DNA of 46,393 nt from Bacteroidales bacterium H3 (GCA_001701135.1 DAAN01000016.1:1-46393); one strand, 5' to 3'. Numbered from the stretch's first letter, positions 26,013 through 35,198 are shown. The notes: generated by a model not told the origin, from the letters alone. Numbers and translations: made by a program.

Positions 26013-28040
26013 ATGGCAGATCTCAAAAAACTTGAGGGTATGATCGATTCTACCCCCATCATGAAGGACTTCGCCGACATCGAGTCGTCGAAACTTCCCG
26101 AATACCAGATTGACAGCAAGATCCCCGAAGGTCCCGTAGCTGATAAGTGGACCAACTACAAGGCTCATCAGAAACTTGTAAACCCCGCCAACAAGCGTCA
26201 CCTCTCGGTGATTGTGGTCGGCACTGGTCTGGCAGGCGCTTCGGCCGCCTCCACCCTCGGCGAACTGGGCTTCAACGTGCTCAACTTCTGCATCCAGGAC
26301 TCGCCCCGCCGCGCCCACTCAATCGCCGCACAGGGCGGTATCAACGCCGCCAAGGATTACCAGAACGACGGTGACTCGGTTTATCGTCTCTTCTACGACA
26401 CGGTGAAGGGCGGCGACTTCCGCTCACGCGAGGCCAACGTTTATCGTCTGGCCGAAGTGTCGTCGAACATCATCGACCAGTGCGTGGCACAGGGTGTGCC
26501 CTTCGCCCGTGAATACGGCGGCCTGCTGGCCAACCGCTCGTTTGGCGGCGCCCAGGTATCCCGCACATTCTACGCCAAAGGCCAGACCGGCCAGCAGCTG
26601 CTGCTCGGCGCCTACTCGTCGCTCAACCGCCAGATTGAAAAGGGCACCGTGAAGAGCTATGTACGCCGCGAGATGCTCGACATCGTCATCGTCGACGGCC
26701 GTGCACGCGGTGTGATCATGCGCAACCTCGTCACCGGCGAACTCGAGCGCTACTCGGCCCATGCCGTGGTGCTCGCCACCGGCGGTTATGGCCGTGCATT
26801 CTTCCTCTCGACCAACGCTATGGGCTGCAACGGCTCGGCTGCCATCCAGGCATTCCGCAAAGGCGCCTACCTGGCCAACCTCGCATTCACCCAGATTCAC
26901 CCCACCTGCATCCCCGTCCATGGCGAGGATCAGTCGAAGCTCACCCTCATGAGCGAATCGCTCCGTAACGACGGCCGCATCTGGGTGCCCAAGAAGAAAG
27001 AGGATGCCGAGGCCATCCGCGCCGGCAAAAAGAAACCCACCGACATCCCCGACGAGGACCGCGACTTCTATCTGGAGCGCCGCTACCCCGCTTTCGGTAA
27101 CCTCTGCCCCCGCGACATCGCATCGCGTGCCGCCAAGGAGCGCTGCGACGCAGGCTACGGCGTGGGCACCGGCAATGCCGTGTATCTCGATTTCAAATAT
27201 GCCATCGACCGTCTGGGCAAGGATGTGGTTGCCGACCGCTACGGCAACCTCTTCGACATGTACCAGATGATTTCCGACGACAATCCCTATGAGACTCCCA
27301 TGATGATTTTCCCCGCCTCGCACTACACCATGGGCGGCATCTGGGTAGACTACGAGCTGCAGACCTCGATCAAGGGTCTTTTCGCCATCGGCGAATGCAA
27401 CTTCTCGGACCACGGTGCAAACCGTCTGGGCGCATCGGCTCTGATGCAGGGTCTGGCCGACGGCTATTTCGTGCTTCCCTACACCATGCAGAACTATCTG
27501 AGCGATCAGATCAAGGTGAAGGCTCCCGAGACATCGGCTCCCGAGTTCGACGAGGCAGAGAAGGGTGTGCGCGAACGCATCGCCCGCCTCATGGCCATCA
27601 AGGGCAAGCAGAGCCCCGACCAGCTCCACAAGAAGCTGGGCCACGTGATGTGGAATCTCGTGGGTATGGGCCGCACCCTCCAGAGCCTGGTGAAGGCTAT
27701 CGACGAAATTGCCAAAATCAAAAAGGAATTCTACGCCGACCTCCGCATCGTGGGCAACGCCGACGACCTCAACACCGAGCTTGAAAAGGCTCTGCGCCTC
27801 GAAGACTTCCTCGAAATCTCCCGCATGATGGCTATCGACGCCCTCCACCGCAACGAATCGTGCGGCGCCCACTTCCGCGAGGAGTACCAGACCGCCGACG
27901 GCGAGGCCGCCCGCGACGACAAGGACTACATGTATGTGGGCTGCTGGAAGTTCACAGGCGAGGATGAGAAGCCTATCCTTCTCAAGGAGCCTCTCGAATA
28001 CGAGGCAATCAAGGTCCAGACCCGTAACTACAAATCGTAA
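26013..28040 (+). CDS. frdA: Fumarate reductase/succinate dehydrogenase flavoprotein subunit
   Basis: A 675-residue FAD-linked catalytic subunit. The dinucleotide motif [13 protein letters not shown] lies at about residues 68-80, [14 protein letters not shown] is the covalent-FAD region, and [22 protein letters not shown] and [13 protein letters not shown] complete the active-site pattern. In fermenting Bacteroidales it reduces fumarate to succinate on the cytoplasmic face of the inner membrane. It begins 14 nt after frdC and ends 35 nt before frdB. Confidence 0.95.
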   Translation: MADLKKLEGMIDSTPIMKDFADIESSKLPEYQIDSKIPEGPVADKWTNYKAHQKLVNPANKRHLSVIVVGTGLAGASAASTLGELGFNVLNFCIQDSPRRAHSIAAQGGINAAKDYQNDGDSVYRLFYDTVKGGDFRSREANVYRLAEVSSNIIDQCVAQGVPFAREYGGLLANRSFGGAQVSRTFYAKGQTGQQLLLGAYSSLNRQIEKGTVKSYVRREMLDIVIVDGRARGVIMRNLVTGELERYSAHAVVLATGGYGRAFFLSTNAMGCNGSAAIQAFRKGAYLANLAFTQIHPTCIPVHGEDQSKLTLMSESLRNDGRIWVPKKKEDAEAIRAGKKKPTDIPDEDRDFYLERRYPAFGNLCPRDIASRAAKERCDAGYGVGTGNAVYLDFKYAIDRLGKDVVADRYGNLFDMYQMISDDNPYETPMMIFPASHYTMGGIWVDYELQTSIKGLFAIGECNFSDHGANRLGASALMQGLADGYFVLPYTMQNYLSDQIKVKAPETSAPEFDEAEKGVRERIARLMAIKGKQSPDQLHKKLGHVMWNLVGMGRTLQSLVKAIDEIAKIKKEFYADLRIVGNADDLNTELEKALRLEDFLEISRMMAIDALHRNESCGAHFREEYQTADGEAARDDKDYMYVGCWKFTGEDEKPILLKEPLEYEAIKVQTRNYKS

Positions 28041-28075
28041 ACTTCCCACGTTGAACCAGATAACCCGTATCATTT

Positions 28076-28831
28076 ATGGAAACAACAATTAGCGTAAACC
28101 TCAAGATTTGGCGTCAGCGTGGGCCCAAGGAACCCGGCAAGTTCGTCAAATACCATCTCGATAACGTATCCACCGGTTCGTCGTTCCTCGAAATGCTCGA
28201 TATGCTCAACCAGCAGCTCGTGGACAACAACGAGGAGCCGGTAGTGTTCGACAACGACTGCCGCGAAGGCATCTGCGGCATGTGCTCGCTCTACATCAAC
28301 GGCCATCCCCACGGCCCCGTGCAGGGTATCACCACCTGCCAGCTGCACATGCGCAAGTTCCACGACGGCGACGAGATCACCATCGAACCCTGGCGTTCGG
28401 CTGCTTTCCCCGTGATCCGCGACCTTATGGTCGACCGTCACGCATTCGATAAAATCCAGCAGGCCGGCGGCTATGTGTCGTTCAACTGCGGCGGTGCTCC
28501 CGATGCCAACAACCTCCCCATCTCGAAAGAGGTGGCTGACGAGGCCATGGACTCCGCCACCTGCATCGGCTGCGGCGCCTGCGTGGCTGCCTGCAAGAAC
28601 GGCTCGGCCATGCTCTTCGTTTCGGCCAAGGTGAGCCAGTTTGCCCTGCTGCCCCAGGGCCAGGTGGAACGTGCCCGCCGCGCCCGCGCCATGGTGCGCA
28701 AGATGGACGAATTAGGCTTCGGCAACTGCACCAACACCGGTGCGTGTGCCGCCGAGTGCCCCAAGAACATCAGCCTGTCGAATATCGCGCGTCTCAACCG
28801 CGAATTCATCAAGGCCAAGTTCGCCGATTAA
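28076..28831 (+). CDS. frdB: Fumarate reductase/succinate dehydrogenase iron-sulfur subunit
   Basis: A 251-residue iron-sulfur protein linking FrdA to the membrane subunit. The 2Fe-2S ligands are C62, C67, C70 and C88 (CREGICGMC). The ferredoxin domain carries [11 protein letters not shown] at C163-C173 and a second set at C218, C224 and C228 ([14 protein letters not shown]). A terminator follows 50 nt downstream, closing the frdCAB operon. Confidence 0.95.
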   Translation: METTISVNLKIWRQRGPKEPGKFVKYHLDNVSTGSSFLEMLDMLNQQLVDNNEEPVVFDNDCREGICGMCSLYINGHPHGPVQGITTCQLHMRKFHDGDEITIEPWRSAAFPVIRDLMVDRHAFDKIQQAGGYVSFNCGGAPDANNLPISKEVADEAMDSATCIGCGACVAACKNGSAMLFVSAKVSQFALLPQGQVERARRARAMVRKMDELGFGNCTNTGACAAECPKNISLSNIARLNREFIKAKFAD

Positions 28832-28881
28832 GAGCCTGCAAAGCAAGCGCTTAATCTCCGTCACACATAAGCGATAAATAC

Positions 28882-28915
28882 AGCGGTGCTCCGGTTTCAT
28901 TGCCGGGGCACCGCT
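28882..28915 (+). terminator. Terminator of frdCAB
   Basis: A 13-bp stem (AGCGGTGCTCCGG with one G-T wobble to its partner) has an eight-base loop and is followed by a T-rich stretch. Confidence 0.7.
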
Positions 28916-28950
28916 TCGTTATCCTGTTTTTGTCAAGATTACGTACAATT

Positions 28951-29135
28951 TCAGACCAGCGCGGCGATCTGCGGGGGTGTGAGCGAGTTGGCGCGCAGCA
29001 GCTCGTCGGCGTTGTAGCGGTCGACGAATTCCTTGCGGAGGCCGAGCACATGGATGGCGGGGATGCCTTTCTCCTTCATGAGATCGGCAGCTTTTTGATG
29101 TCGGCGGGCGATTTTATTGAGTCAAGTTCGATCAT
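28951..29135 (-). pseudogene. Frameshifted small ORF (about 61 residues if restored)
   Basis: On the minus strand an ATG at 29135 reads MIELDSIKSPADIKKLPIS and then stops at a TGA. A second frame continues as KAADLMKEKGIPAIHVLG and ends at 28951 with TPPQIAALV. A single -1 shift at CAAAAAG (around 29092-29098) joins the frames into one smooth 61-residue protein. It could be a decayed gene, a programmed -1 frameshift, or a remnant of a larger gene; both ends faintly resemble the two ends of 1-deoxyxylulose-5-phosphate synthase. I do not recognise the restored product. The rest of the 28832-29351 gap holds only the frdCAB terminator and no other gene. Confidence 0.4.
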
Positions 29136-29351
29136 TATATTATATAGGTGTTTGGGGTGGCCGCATTATTATCAACAGACAAATTTACCTATTTTCCCTC
29201 AACGGCACTACTAAAAAATATTAAACGTGAACCGATGGATATGAATTGGAGACATCGGTAGTGTAGGCGGCGGCGACCCGTCGTGCGATTATTCCTCATG
29301 TTGAACACAGCGGGTGCCCGGCGCGTTTTAATTTACACCGATGTTTCAACT

Positions 29352-30767
29352 ATGACACTCCCGACTATGACACTCCCGACGATGATATTGCTGGCGTCGA
29401 AACAGCCCGACGCATCCTCTCTGGCCAAGGCGGCCGGGGAAACCTTGATCCCAAGCCATGATTTCGCCGTGGCGATGCTGCGCGTGGTCGATACTCTGCT
29501 CGGCTGGCTCGGTATCTCGAAAACGGGTTGGGTGGAGGAGGTGCTCTATACCGCTCTGGTGCTCGGCCTGTCGTTTCTCGCCGGCATGATCATTCGTTAT
29601 CTGACGGTGATAGGGATCCGCAAACTCGTGGAGCTGCGCCACAGCGAGACGTCGAAGGAGCTGCTCGAGCTGCACACATTCTCCAAATGCTCCCATTTCA
29701 TCCCGCCGCTGATGTTTATCTGTCTGATTCCATTCGCGTTCACCCACGACCACCACATGCTCGAATGGATTCTGCGCTTCTCTGCGGTGTATCTCATCTG
29801 CACTCTGGGCATCGCCCTGTGTGCCATTCTGCAATATGTGTGGGTGCACTTCGACCGTCACGACAATGAGAAAAACCTTCCTCTGAAAGGTGTCTACAAC
29901 ATCGGGCGGGGAATCGTATGGCTGGTCATACTGATAGTGTGCGTGTCGATTCTTCTCGATAAATCCCCGCTGACTCTGCTGGCCGGACTGGGTGCATTCG
30001 CTGCTGCCCTGATGCTCATTTTCAAGGACTCGATTCTCGGATTCGTGGCGGGCATACAGCTCTCCAACAATGATATGCTGCGTGTGGGCGACTGGATCTG
30101 CGTCCCCTCAACCATCGCCAACGGCATCGTCATCGACGTGACACTCACCGTGGTTAAGGTGCAGAATTTCGACAATACCATTGTGATGTTGCCGCCCTAT
30201 ACCCTCGTGTCGACATCCTTCCAGAACTGGCGCGGGATGTCGGCTTCGGGCTACCGGCTCTTCAACCGCTCGGTCTACATCGATCAGCAGACAATCCGCA
30301 CGGCCACCCCGCAGCTTCTCGACTCTGTCCGCGCCAAATATCCCGAGATGGCTGAATATATCGACTCGCGACTGGCAGCGCGGCAGCGCGGCGAAGGGAA
30401 CCAGTATAACCCCTCCACGCAGCCCAACGGCACCATCGACACCAACCTCGGCCTCTTCCGTGCTTACGTCACAACCTACCTCCTGCACCATCCGCAGGTG
30501 GGTGTCGGGCTCGACCTCCTTGTCAAACTCGATGCCGCCAACGAATTCGGGCAGCCGCTCAATATCTATTTTTACTCCAAGATCACGGCCTGGACCGCCT
30601 ACGCTGCCCTCGGCTCAGAAATCTACGAACACATCGCCGTATCATCACCCGATTTCGGACTCCGCCTCTACAACGCCCCCGACGGCAACCGCTATTCCTT
30701 CATTCCCGCCTCTGGGGCCACCCCCGCCCCGGCACCCATCGCCGCTCCGACGTCCACCCCAGCCTGA
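29352..30767 (+). CDS. MscS family mechanosensitive channel, YbdG-like
   Basis: A 471-residue inner-membrane channel of the MscS superfamily. About five hydrophobic segments precede the pore and beta domain, which reads LGAFAAALMLIFKDSILGFVAGIQLS and then VKVQNFDNTIVMLPPY. The stretch SFQNWRGMSASGYRLFNRSVYID closely follows the YbdG/miniconductance subgroup, which responds to osmotic change. The start is uncertain: a 15-bp repeat places three in-frame ATGs at 29352, 29367 and 29382, and ATG 29298 or GTG 29283 would add 18 or 23 residues. The C-terminus ends in a Pro/Ala-rich tail. Confidence 0.88.
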   Translation: MTLPTMTLPTMILLASKQPDASSLAKAAGETLIPSHDFAVAMLRVVDTLLGWLGISKTGWVEEVLYTALVLGLSFLAGMIIRYLTVIGIRKLVELRHSETSKELLELHTFSKCSHFIPPLMFICLIPFAFTHDHHMLEWILRFSAVYLICTLGIALCAILQYVWVHFDRHDNEKNLPLKGVYNIGRGIVWLVILIVCVSILLDKSPLTLLAGLGAFAAALMLIFKDSILGFVAGIQLSNNDMLRVGDWICVPSTIANGIVIDVTLTVVKVQNFDNTIVMLPPYTLVSTSFQNWRGMSASGYRLFNRSVYIDQQTIRTATPQLLDSVRAKYPEMAEYIDSRLAARQRGEGNQYNPSTQPNGTIDTNLGLFRAYVTTYLLHHPQVGVGLDLLVKLDAANEFGQPLNIYFYSKITAWTAYAALGSEIYEHIAVSSPDFGLRLYNAPDGNRYSFIPASGATPAPAPIAAPTSTPA

Positions 30768-30876
30768 GCCGCTCCCGCCGTCTAAAAAACCTGCACAAAC
30801 CGGCCATGGTGTGTGCAAAATTATTAACACATTAATTAACATTAACATTTTATTAGCAATTTTGAATCTTCACCCC

Positions 30877-30907
30877 TTGGCAACACCTCCGAAAATGTGT
30901 AACTTTG
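30877..30907 (+). promoter_or_regulatory. Promoter of the NlpC/P60 gene
   Basis: TTG (30877-30879), 20 nt, then TAACTTTG (30900-30907) match the Bacteroidetes promoter and support translation from the ATG at 30965. Confidence 0.65.
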
Positions 30908-30964
30908 TCATCGGTTGAAGCAGACATCCCGCGCGATGCCGCTCTAGAATGGAAAAAGAGAGCT

Positions 30965-31636
30965 ATGCTTAAGAAAATTTGCCTTATTATCATACTCATG
31001 ACTTCTACTGCTGTGACTGCCGCAGCACGGAAGCATGCGCCGGTGAAAAAGGCAAAAACCGAAACAAAGCACAGCCCCGCCAACCACGATGCCATCGCCG
31101 CAAAACTCGCTGCCGGAGAGCACACGCTCGCCAAAATCGAGATGACAAACCCCTTCGGCATCGTCCCCGCCGCCGGCATGGAGATGCTTGGCGTTTCCGA
31201 CATCCTCGAAGAGGAAATCAGCGATCAGGACAACAGCGAACTCGTAGCCGACATGCTCAGCTACGCCCGCAAATTCTTAGGCGTACGCTACGTCCGCGGA
31301 GGCAAAAGCCCCAAAGGATTCGACTGCTCGGGCTTCACATCCTACGTCTTCGGCCAGTTCGGAGTAAACCTCTCGCGAAGCTCGCGTGAGCAGTACACTC
31401 AGGGCACAAGCATCAACCGCCCCGAAGTGCAGCCCGGCGACCTCCTCTTCTTCAAAGGACGCTCCAGAAAAGCCCGCGGAGTAGGCCACGTGGCAATCGC
31501 CATCGACGCCAACCCGGCGACAGGCGAAATCACCTTCATCCATGCCTCCTCGTCGGCCGGAATCGCCATCGACCGCCTCTCCGCCCCATACTACGCCGCC
31601 CGATACCTCGGAGCACGCCGCGTAGTAGGCAAATGA
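30965..31636 (+). CDS. Secreted C40 (NlpC/P60) cell-wall peptidase
   Basis: A 223-residue exported peptidase that would cut peptide stems of peptidoglycan. The signal peptide covers residues 1 to about 20. A charged linker leads to the NlpC/P60 domain, with catalytic C121 in GFDCSGFTSYVF, H175 in GVGHVAIAID and the third polar residue H193 in FIHASS. The start at 30965 is chosen because the promoter's -7 box overlaps the upstream in-frame codon at 30905. A terminator lies about 90 nt downstream. Confidence 0.92.
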   Translation: MLKKICLIIILMTSTAVTAAARKHAPVKKAKTETKHSPANHDAIAAKLAAGEHTLAKIEMTNPFGIVPAAGMEMLGVSDILEEEISDQDNSELVADMLSYARKFLGVRYVRGGKSPKGFDCSGFTSYVFGQFGVNLSRSSREQYTQGTSINRPEVQPGDLLFFKGRSRKARGVGHVAIAIDANPATGEITFIHASSSAGIAIDRLSAPYYAARYLGARRVVGK

Positions 31637-31721
31637 CCACTCACAACCACGGAATAAACAAAAGATCAACATAAACTCCATCCTTCTTACCACCCTTATT
31701 GGGAATCACCATCAAAACTAC

Positions 31722-31754
31722 AAGGCTGTCCGGCAACACCGCGACAGCCTTTTT
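31722..31754 (+). terminator. Intrinsic terminator after the NlpC/P60 gene
   Basis: AAGGCTGTC pairs with GACAGCCTT around a 12-base loop and is followed by TTT. Confidence 0.7.
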
Positions 31755-31923
31755 AATACACATCCCACATAGATGAAACCCACAACATAAAAAATATACA
31801 ATCCGCAATAATAAAACCCACACAAAAGCGTTAAAGTGAAAGCAACCACCCGACGTGCACCCGAGCGCCACGCACCAAAGGACGTCGCAACATACCGCAA
31901 CAAAAAAATAACATCACACAAAT

Positions 31924-32145
31924 ATGTATTGGACACTTGAATTAGCCTCAAAACTCGAAGACGCGCCATGGCCCGCCACCCGTGAAGAACTCATCGACTA
32001 CGCCCAGCGTTCCGGAGCGCCCCTCGAAGTCATCGAGAACCTCCAGGAGATGGAAGACGAAGGCGAAACCTACGAATGCATCGAAGACATCTGGCCCGAC
32101 TACCCCTCCAAAGAAGACTTCTTCTTCAACGAGGACGAGTATTAA
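31924..32145 (+). CDS. Small acidic DUF2795 protein
   Basis: A 73-residue, strongly acidic cytoplasmic protein that matches the DUF2795 family of Bacteroidetes (WPATREELIDYAQRSGAPLEVIENLQEM, then IEDIWPDYPSKEDFFFNEDE). The function is unknown. The gene is the last chromosomal gene before the mobile element, and a hairpin lies 30 nt downstream. Confidence 0.88.
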   Translation: MYWTLELASKLEDAPWPATREELIDYAQRSGAPLEVIENLQEMEDEGETYECIEDIWPDYPSKEDFFFNEDEY

Positions 32146-32174
32146 GCCTCTGAAATTCACATAAAATACTGATT

Positions 32175-32215
32175 ACCAGCCATATAAACAATCAGAATTT
32201 GTTTGTATGGCTGGT
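32175..32215. repeat. Inverted repeat at the element boundary
   Basis: ACCAGCCATATAAAC pairs with GTTTGTATGGCTGGT (14 of 15) around an 11-base loop and is followed by GTTTT. It may end the DUF2795 transcript or lie in the attachment region. Its right arm overlaps the first copy of the integrase decamer. Confidence 0.7.
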
Positions 32216-32343
32216 GTTTTATGGTCTGAAATAGCCTAATTTGTTTGTGTAAAATACAATATTTGCCCCGATTTTTCCGTTTTGTTTGTATATAATTCAC
32301 TACCTTTGCAGACATGTGGGAATATCGTAAAAATACAAACAAA
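32198..32343. repeat. Four decamer copies upstream of the integrase
   Basis: TTTGTTTGTA occurs at 32198-32207, with one change at 32240-32249, at 32281-32290, and inverted at 32334-32343. The three direct copies are spaced 42 and 41 bp apart, about four helical turns. The pattern fits arm-type binding sites of a recombinase or a repressor site. Confidence 0.75.
32281..32308 (+). promoter_or_regulatory. Possible integrase promoter
   Basis: TACCTTTG (32301-32308) is a good -7 box. A TTTG at 32281-32284 lies 16 nt upstream, slightly closer than usual, and falls inside the third decamer, so a protein bound there would block it. Confidence 0.45.
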
Positions 32344-32352
32344 TAACGGTCT

Positions 32353-33708
32353 ATGGGAAGGACAAAGAGATTATACCCTTTAGGGAAATACCGTCTGAGG
32401 ACGCCGAAAAATCCGGATAAGAACAAGGCTTATCCGGTGGATATAGAATATACTTGGAACCGTAAGGTAATCCGACGCACTACCAATATCTTTGTGAAGA
32501 TTGCAGACTGGAATCAGAATCTTCATGCAGGGCGTGGTGGTGTCCGTCCCTCCTATGGCTCGGAGTCCAAGCGAATCAACAGTGTATTACTTGCCAGAGT
32601 TGAAAGGACTGACTCGTTGCTTGCAGAGTTCGCCCAGAACAATCCGCACCAGATAACGGAAGAAGTTATAGACGGCTTCCTTCTTGAAAAACCAGTTGCC
32701 GTGAGAAAAGACAACGGCAAGGACTTTGTTGAGTTTGTTACTGACAGGCTGGATTCCGAATACTCCCGAAATCGTATCGGTCGCAGCCGCTATGAAAACG
32801 GGAAAAGCGGCATGAATATGTTTAAGGAGTTTCTGCGTTCCAAAGAGCGTGGAACCTATAAATCCGATGGTATCTATCTCGGAGAGATTTCTATTGAACT
32901 TCTTGAAGAATACATAGAATGGCGCCGTGAGATAAAACAGAACAGCGACCACACCATAAATCACGCACTGACACCTATTCTAAAAGCCTGTGCCTATGCC
33001 GCAGAACTGCACATTTTAGATGCGGCGTTAAATGCGAGAATACAGGATATGCGTATTGCCGTCAAACCTAATCTTTCGGGCGACGAATCTTCTTATGACG
33101 GAAAGAGCCTTTCACAAGAGGAGTTAGCAAAGCTGATAGAATATTACCATAATTGTAAGGAACCTCGTCGAAAGGAATATATTGAAATGTTCCTTTTCGC
33201 CTTTCATGCCTGTGGTCTCCGTGTCGTAGATATTATGACGCTCCAATGGACAAATGTCGATTTGAAGAAAAAGGAGTTGCGAAAGGTGATGATTAAGACT
33301 GGTAAACGCCATATAATCCCATTGTCAGAACCTGCTATCGAATTACTTGAAACATGGAAGGAGAAAAACGGTGAGTCAAAATTTGTCTTCAACCTTGTAA
33401 AAGAGAATCTGGATATAGATGATGATGAGGCATTATATAAAGTCAGAAATACGGCGACAAGAAGCATTAACCAATCCTTGACTGTTGTGGGAGAGGAATT
33501 GGGGCTTAATTTCCCGCTTACTATGCACGTTGCGAGGCATACATTCGCCGTCTATGCCTTGAATGAAGGACTTTCTATGTCAGTTGTCAGTCGCCTTCTC
33601 GGTCATGGAAGTACGGATATAACGGAGAAAGTATATGCTCGTTTTCTTCCTGAAACTCTGTCCACTGAACTTAATCGACTATCTGGACTTTCCTCGTTTA
33701 GATTATAA
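32353..33708 (+). CDS. Tyrosine recombinase (element integrase)
   Basis: A 451-residue phage-type integrase. An arm-binding-like N-terminus (about 1-110) and a SAM-like core-binding domain (about 110-220) precede the catalytic domain. The active-site residues are R290 (HACGLRVVDIM), H392 and R395 (MHVARHTFAVYA), H418 (LLGHGSTDI) and nucleophile Y428 (KVYARF), so the enzyme appears intact. It would integrate and, with accessory proteins, excise the element. The decamer array upstream probably contains its binding sites. A strong terminator separates it from the convergent HTH gene. Confidence 0.93.
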   Translation: MGRTKRLYPLGKYRLRTPKNPDKNKAYPVDIEYTWNRKVIRRTTNIFVKIADWNQNLHAGRGGVRPSYGSESKRINSVLLARVERTDSLLAEFAQNNPHQITEEVIDGFLLEKPVAVRKDNGKDFVEFVTDRLDSEYSRNRIGRSRYENGKSGMNMFKEFLRSKERGTYKSDGIYLGEISIELLEEYIEWRREIKQNSDHTINHALTPILKACAYAAELHILDAALNARIQDMRIAVKPNLSGDESSYDGKSLSQEELAKLIEYYHNCKEPRRKEYIEMFLFAFHACGLRVVDIMTLQWTNVDLKKKELRKVMIKTGKRHIIPLSEPAIELLETWKEKNGESKFVFNLVKENLDIDDDEALYKVRNTATRSINQSLTVVGEELGLNFPLTMHVARHTFAVYALNEGLSMSVVSRLLGHGSTDITEKVYARFLPETLSTELNRLSGLSSFRL

Positions 33709-33721
33709 ACATATCATCCAT

Positions 33722-33760
33722 AAAAAACAGTTGACCCAATTGTGAGTCAACTGTTTTTTT
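33722..33760. terminator. Bidirectional terminator between integrase and HTH gene
   Basis: A perfect 14-bp stem (AAAAAACAGTTGAC and complement) with a 10-base loop gives U-runs in both directions, ending both convergent genes. Confidence 0.88.
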
Positions 33761-34052
33761 ATATAGAGGATAATGGAGTGGCAAAAGCCTCATAATGGAA
33801 CCGACTGAGGAAAAGATCAACATCAGCTTGGGAGTACCAGTATTTGTCTCCACATCTGGAATAGCCAAGAAATCCCTTATCGCGGAGCATTTTAAGATAC
33901 TTGTGTTTGATATTGAGTAATTCCATTATCCCCTGATTGTCATATACCCTGTTTTTATGGGAGTTATCCTCAGACTTTCCTTGTTTTTCGAGTATAAAGA
34001 GTATTCTATTAAGAACATCTCTATCTGTTGATTCACGTCTGACGCTTGCCAT
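33759..34052 (-). CDS. Excisionase-like helix-turn-helix protein
   Basis: A 97-residue basic protein with a MerR/HTH_17-like DNA-binding segment (MELLNIKHKYLKMLRDKGFLGYSRCGDKYWYSQADVDLFLSRF; quoted in part as NIKHKYLKMLRDKG and KYWYSQADVDLFL). This helix, turn and wing pattern is common to small recombination directionality factors and helix-turn-helix proteins of Bacteroidetes elements. It lies convergent to the integrase, so it may bias the integrase toward excision or regulate the element. No partner is visible directly beside it. Confidence 0.75.
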   Translation of the reverse strand: MASVRRESTDRDVLNRILFILEKQGKSEDNSHKNRVYDNQGIMELLNIKHKYLKMLRDKGFLGYSRCGDKYWYSQADVDLFLSRFHYEAFATPLSSI

Positions 34053-34755
34053 AGACTTCTCTTTGAGACATTAAATGGAAACAGGGTAATACCTTGTGCT
34101 TATATTTGTAGCACACTTCGCGCGGTGGAAACATAGAATCTCCACGGATTACAGATATTCTATTCATCTTTTTACGGGTTTAGTGGGTAATTTTGCAGGA
34201 TATGACGGTGGCGGCCCATATTCCGGACTATGAGCTGCCGGTATCAATATCCATTGTGGCAGGGATTTTTGAAAAGCATCACAAGTATATCAAAGGATGA
34301 TGCTTTTGAACGTGTAACCACCGATGCTGTATAAAAGATTATTGATTGTCAGCATGTTCTCAACTTTTCCACAAAGTTTCCCGACATTTCCCAACTTGGA
34401 AATTTGTCGGAAACAAACAGCTATATTCCGGTTGTTTCTATATCGAATCCGATACGGTACGGAGCTGTCTATCCGACAACCGACAGGGCATTATCAGGAT
34501 ACAGGTCATGACATATCCTGCTATTCCTTAAACCCTGCCATACCGGATTTATCCCTATTTTTTAGTGGCACCGACCATTATGCCAATCCGCTGTAACGGA
34601 CTGGCAAGCTGACCTCTATGCCTTTTTGCAGGATAAATATGGAGGCTACGCCAAATCTTAACGTGTCTTAAAAAAACAGGGAACTACCTGAGGAATACCT
34701 CAGCAGGGTTCCGGCTTATGGCGAACTTTGCGGCATAACACTAAATCCGAAAAAT
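34053..34755. other. 703-bp stretch with decayed coding traces
   Basis: I see no convincing gene here. A 32-residue ORF (34202-34300) behind a TAATTTTG box and a 90-residue ORF (34324-34596) have no recognisable features. In another frame, 34594-34660, the ending TDWQADLYAFLQDKYGG looks like a genuine protein C-terminus without a start, which suggests a decayed gene. An imperfect hairpin, TTTCCCGACATTTCC with its partner (34377-34391, 34398-34413), and a small one (CTGAGG/CCTCAG near 34688) are present. The region could also contain element functions such as an origin of transfer. Confidence 0.5.
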
Positions 34756-34872
34756 ATGAAAACAAAAATGCTCACAGACTTCGCCGATACGATACGCGAA
34801 TACAAGGAAATTCTGACAATGGCCATCGTCTTCCGATTGATGCACCACTTATATAACAATCATAGCCGATGA
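34756..34872 (+). CDS. Very small ORF coupled to the next HTH gene
   Basis: A 38-residue ORF starting MKTKMLTDFADTIREYK and ending MHHLYNNHSR. Its stop overlaps the following gene's start as ATGA, so it could act as a translational leader for that gene. The composition (amphipathic helix, basic end) is plausible for a real small protein, but I recognise no family. Confidence 0.5.
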   Translation: MKTKMLTDFADTIREYKEILTMAIVFRLMHHLYNNHSR

Positions 34873-35198
34873 GGACTGAGGAATACAGGACACTTGTCGG
34901 GCTTATCAGGGAACTGGCATCGGAGGTCAGGAATATCAAGACAGGCCTTGACAGCAAGATCGACCATGTAGCGAAGAAGGTAACGGAGGCTTTTCAAGGC
35001 TTCGGCATCCTTGACCCGGACGAAGAAACCTGGACGGAGCAGCAGGTCTGCGAAAGATACCACGTTTCAAGACGCACGATGTACGAGCATCGTATCAACG
35101 GCCGGATACCCTTCATAAGGAACGGCAGCGGGAAGAACTGCAAGATCCTTTACCGGAAGGCTGATGTGATAGAGTTCTTCTCTTTGCAGAACGCATGA
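34869..35198 (+). CDS. Helix-turn-helix DNA-binding protein (HTH_17/excisionase type)
   Basis: A 109-residue protein. The first half is a charged helix (ELASEVRNIKTGLDSKIDHV), probably a coiled coil. The second half is an HTH_17 domain with EQQVCERYHVSRRTMYEHR and ILYRKADVIEFF, the usual wing and final helix. Such proteins are frequent in Bacteroidetes mobile elements as regulators or excision factors. It is translationally coupled to the preceding 38-residue ORF and lies 75 nt ahead of the DUF3945 gene. Confidence 0.85.
   Translation: MRTEEYRTLVGLIRELASEVRNIKTGLDSKIDHVAKKVTEAFQGFGILDPDEETWTEQQVCERYHVSRRTMYEHRINGRIPFIRNGSGKNCKILYRKADVIEFFSLQNA

Noticed and set aside
26424..28073. A 549-residue open frame on the minus strand opposite frdA
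   Set aside because: It is an antisense shadow of frdA: its length follows from GC-rich codon bias, and it has no domain or regular start.
30905..30964. Longer start for the NlpC/P60 protein
   Set aside because: It overlaps the promoter's -7 box and would place polar residues before the signal peptide.
34324..34596. 90-residue ORF in the element's gap
   Set aside because: The composition is not protein-like, there is no recognisable start context, and a different frame holds the better coding trace.
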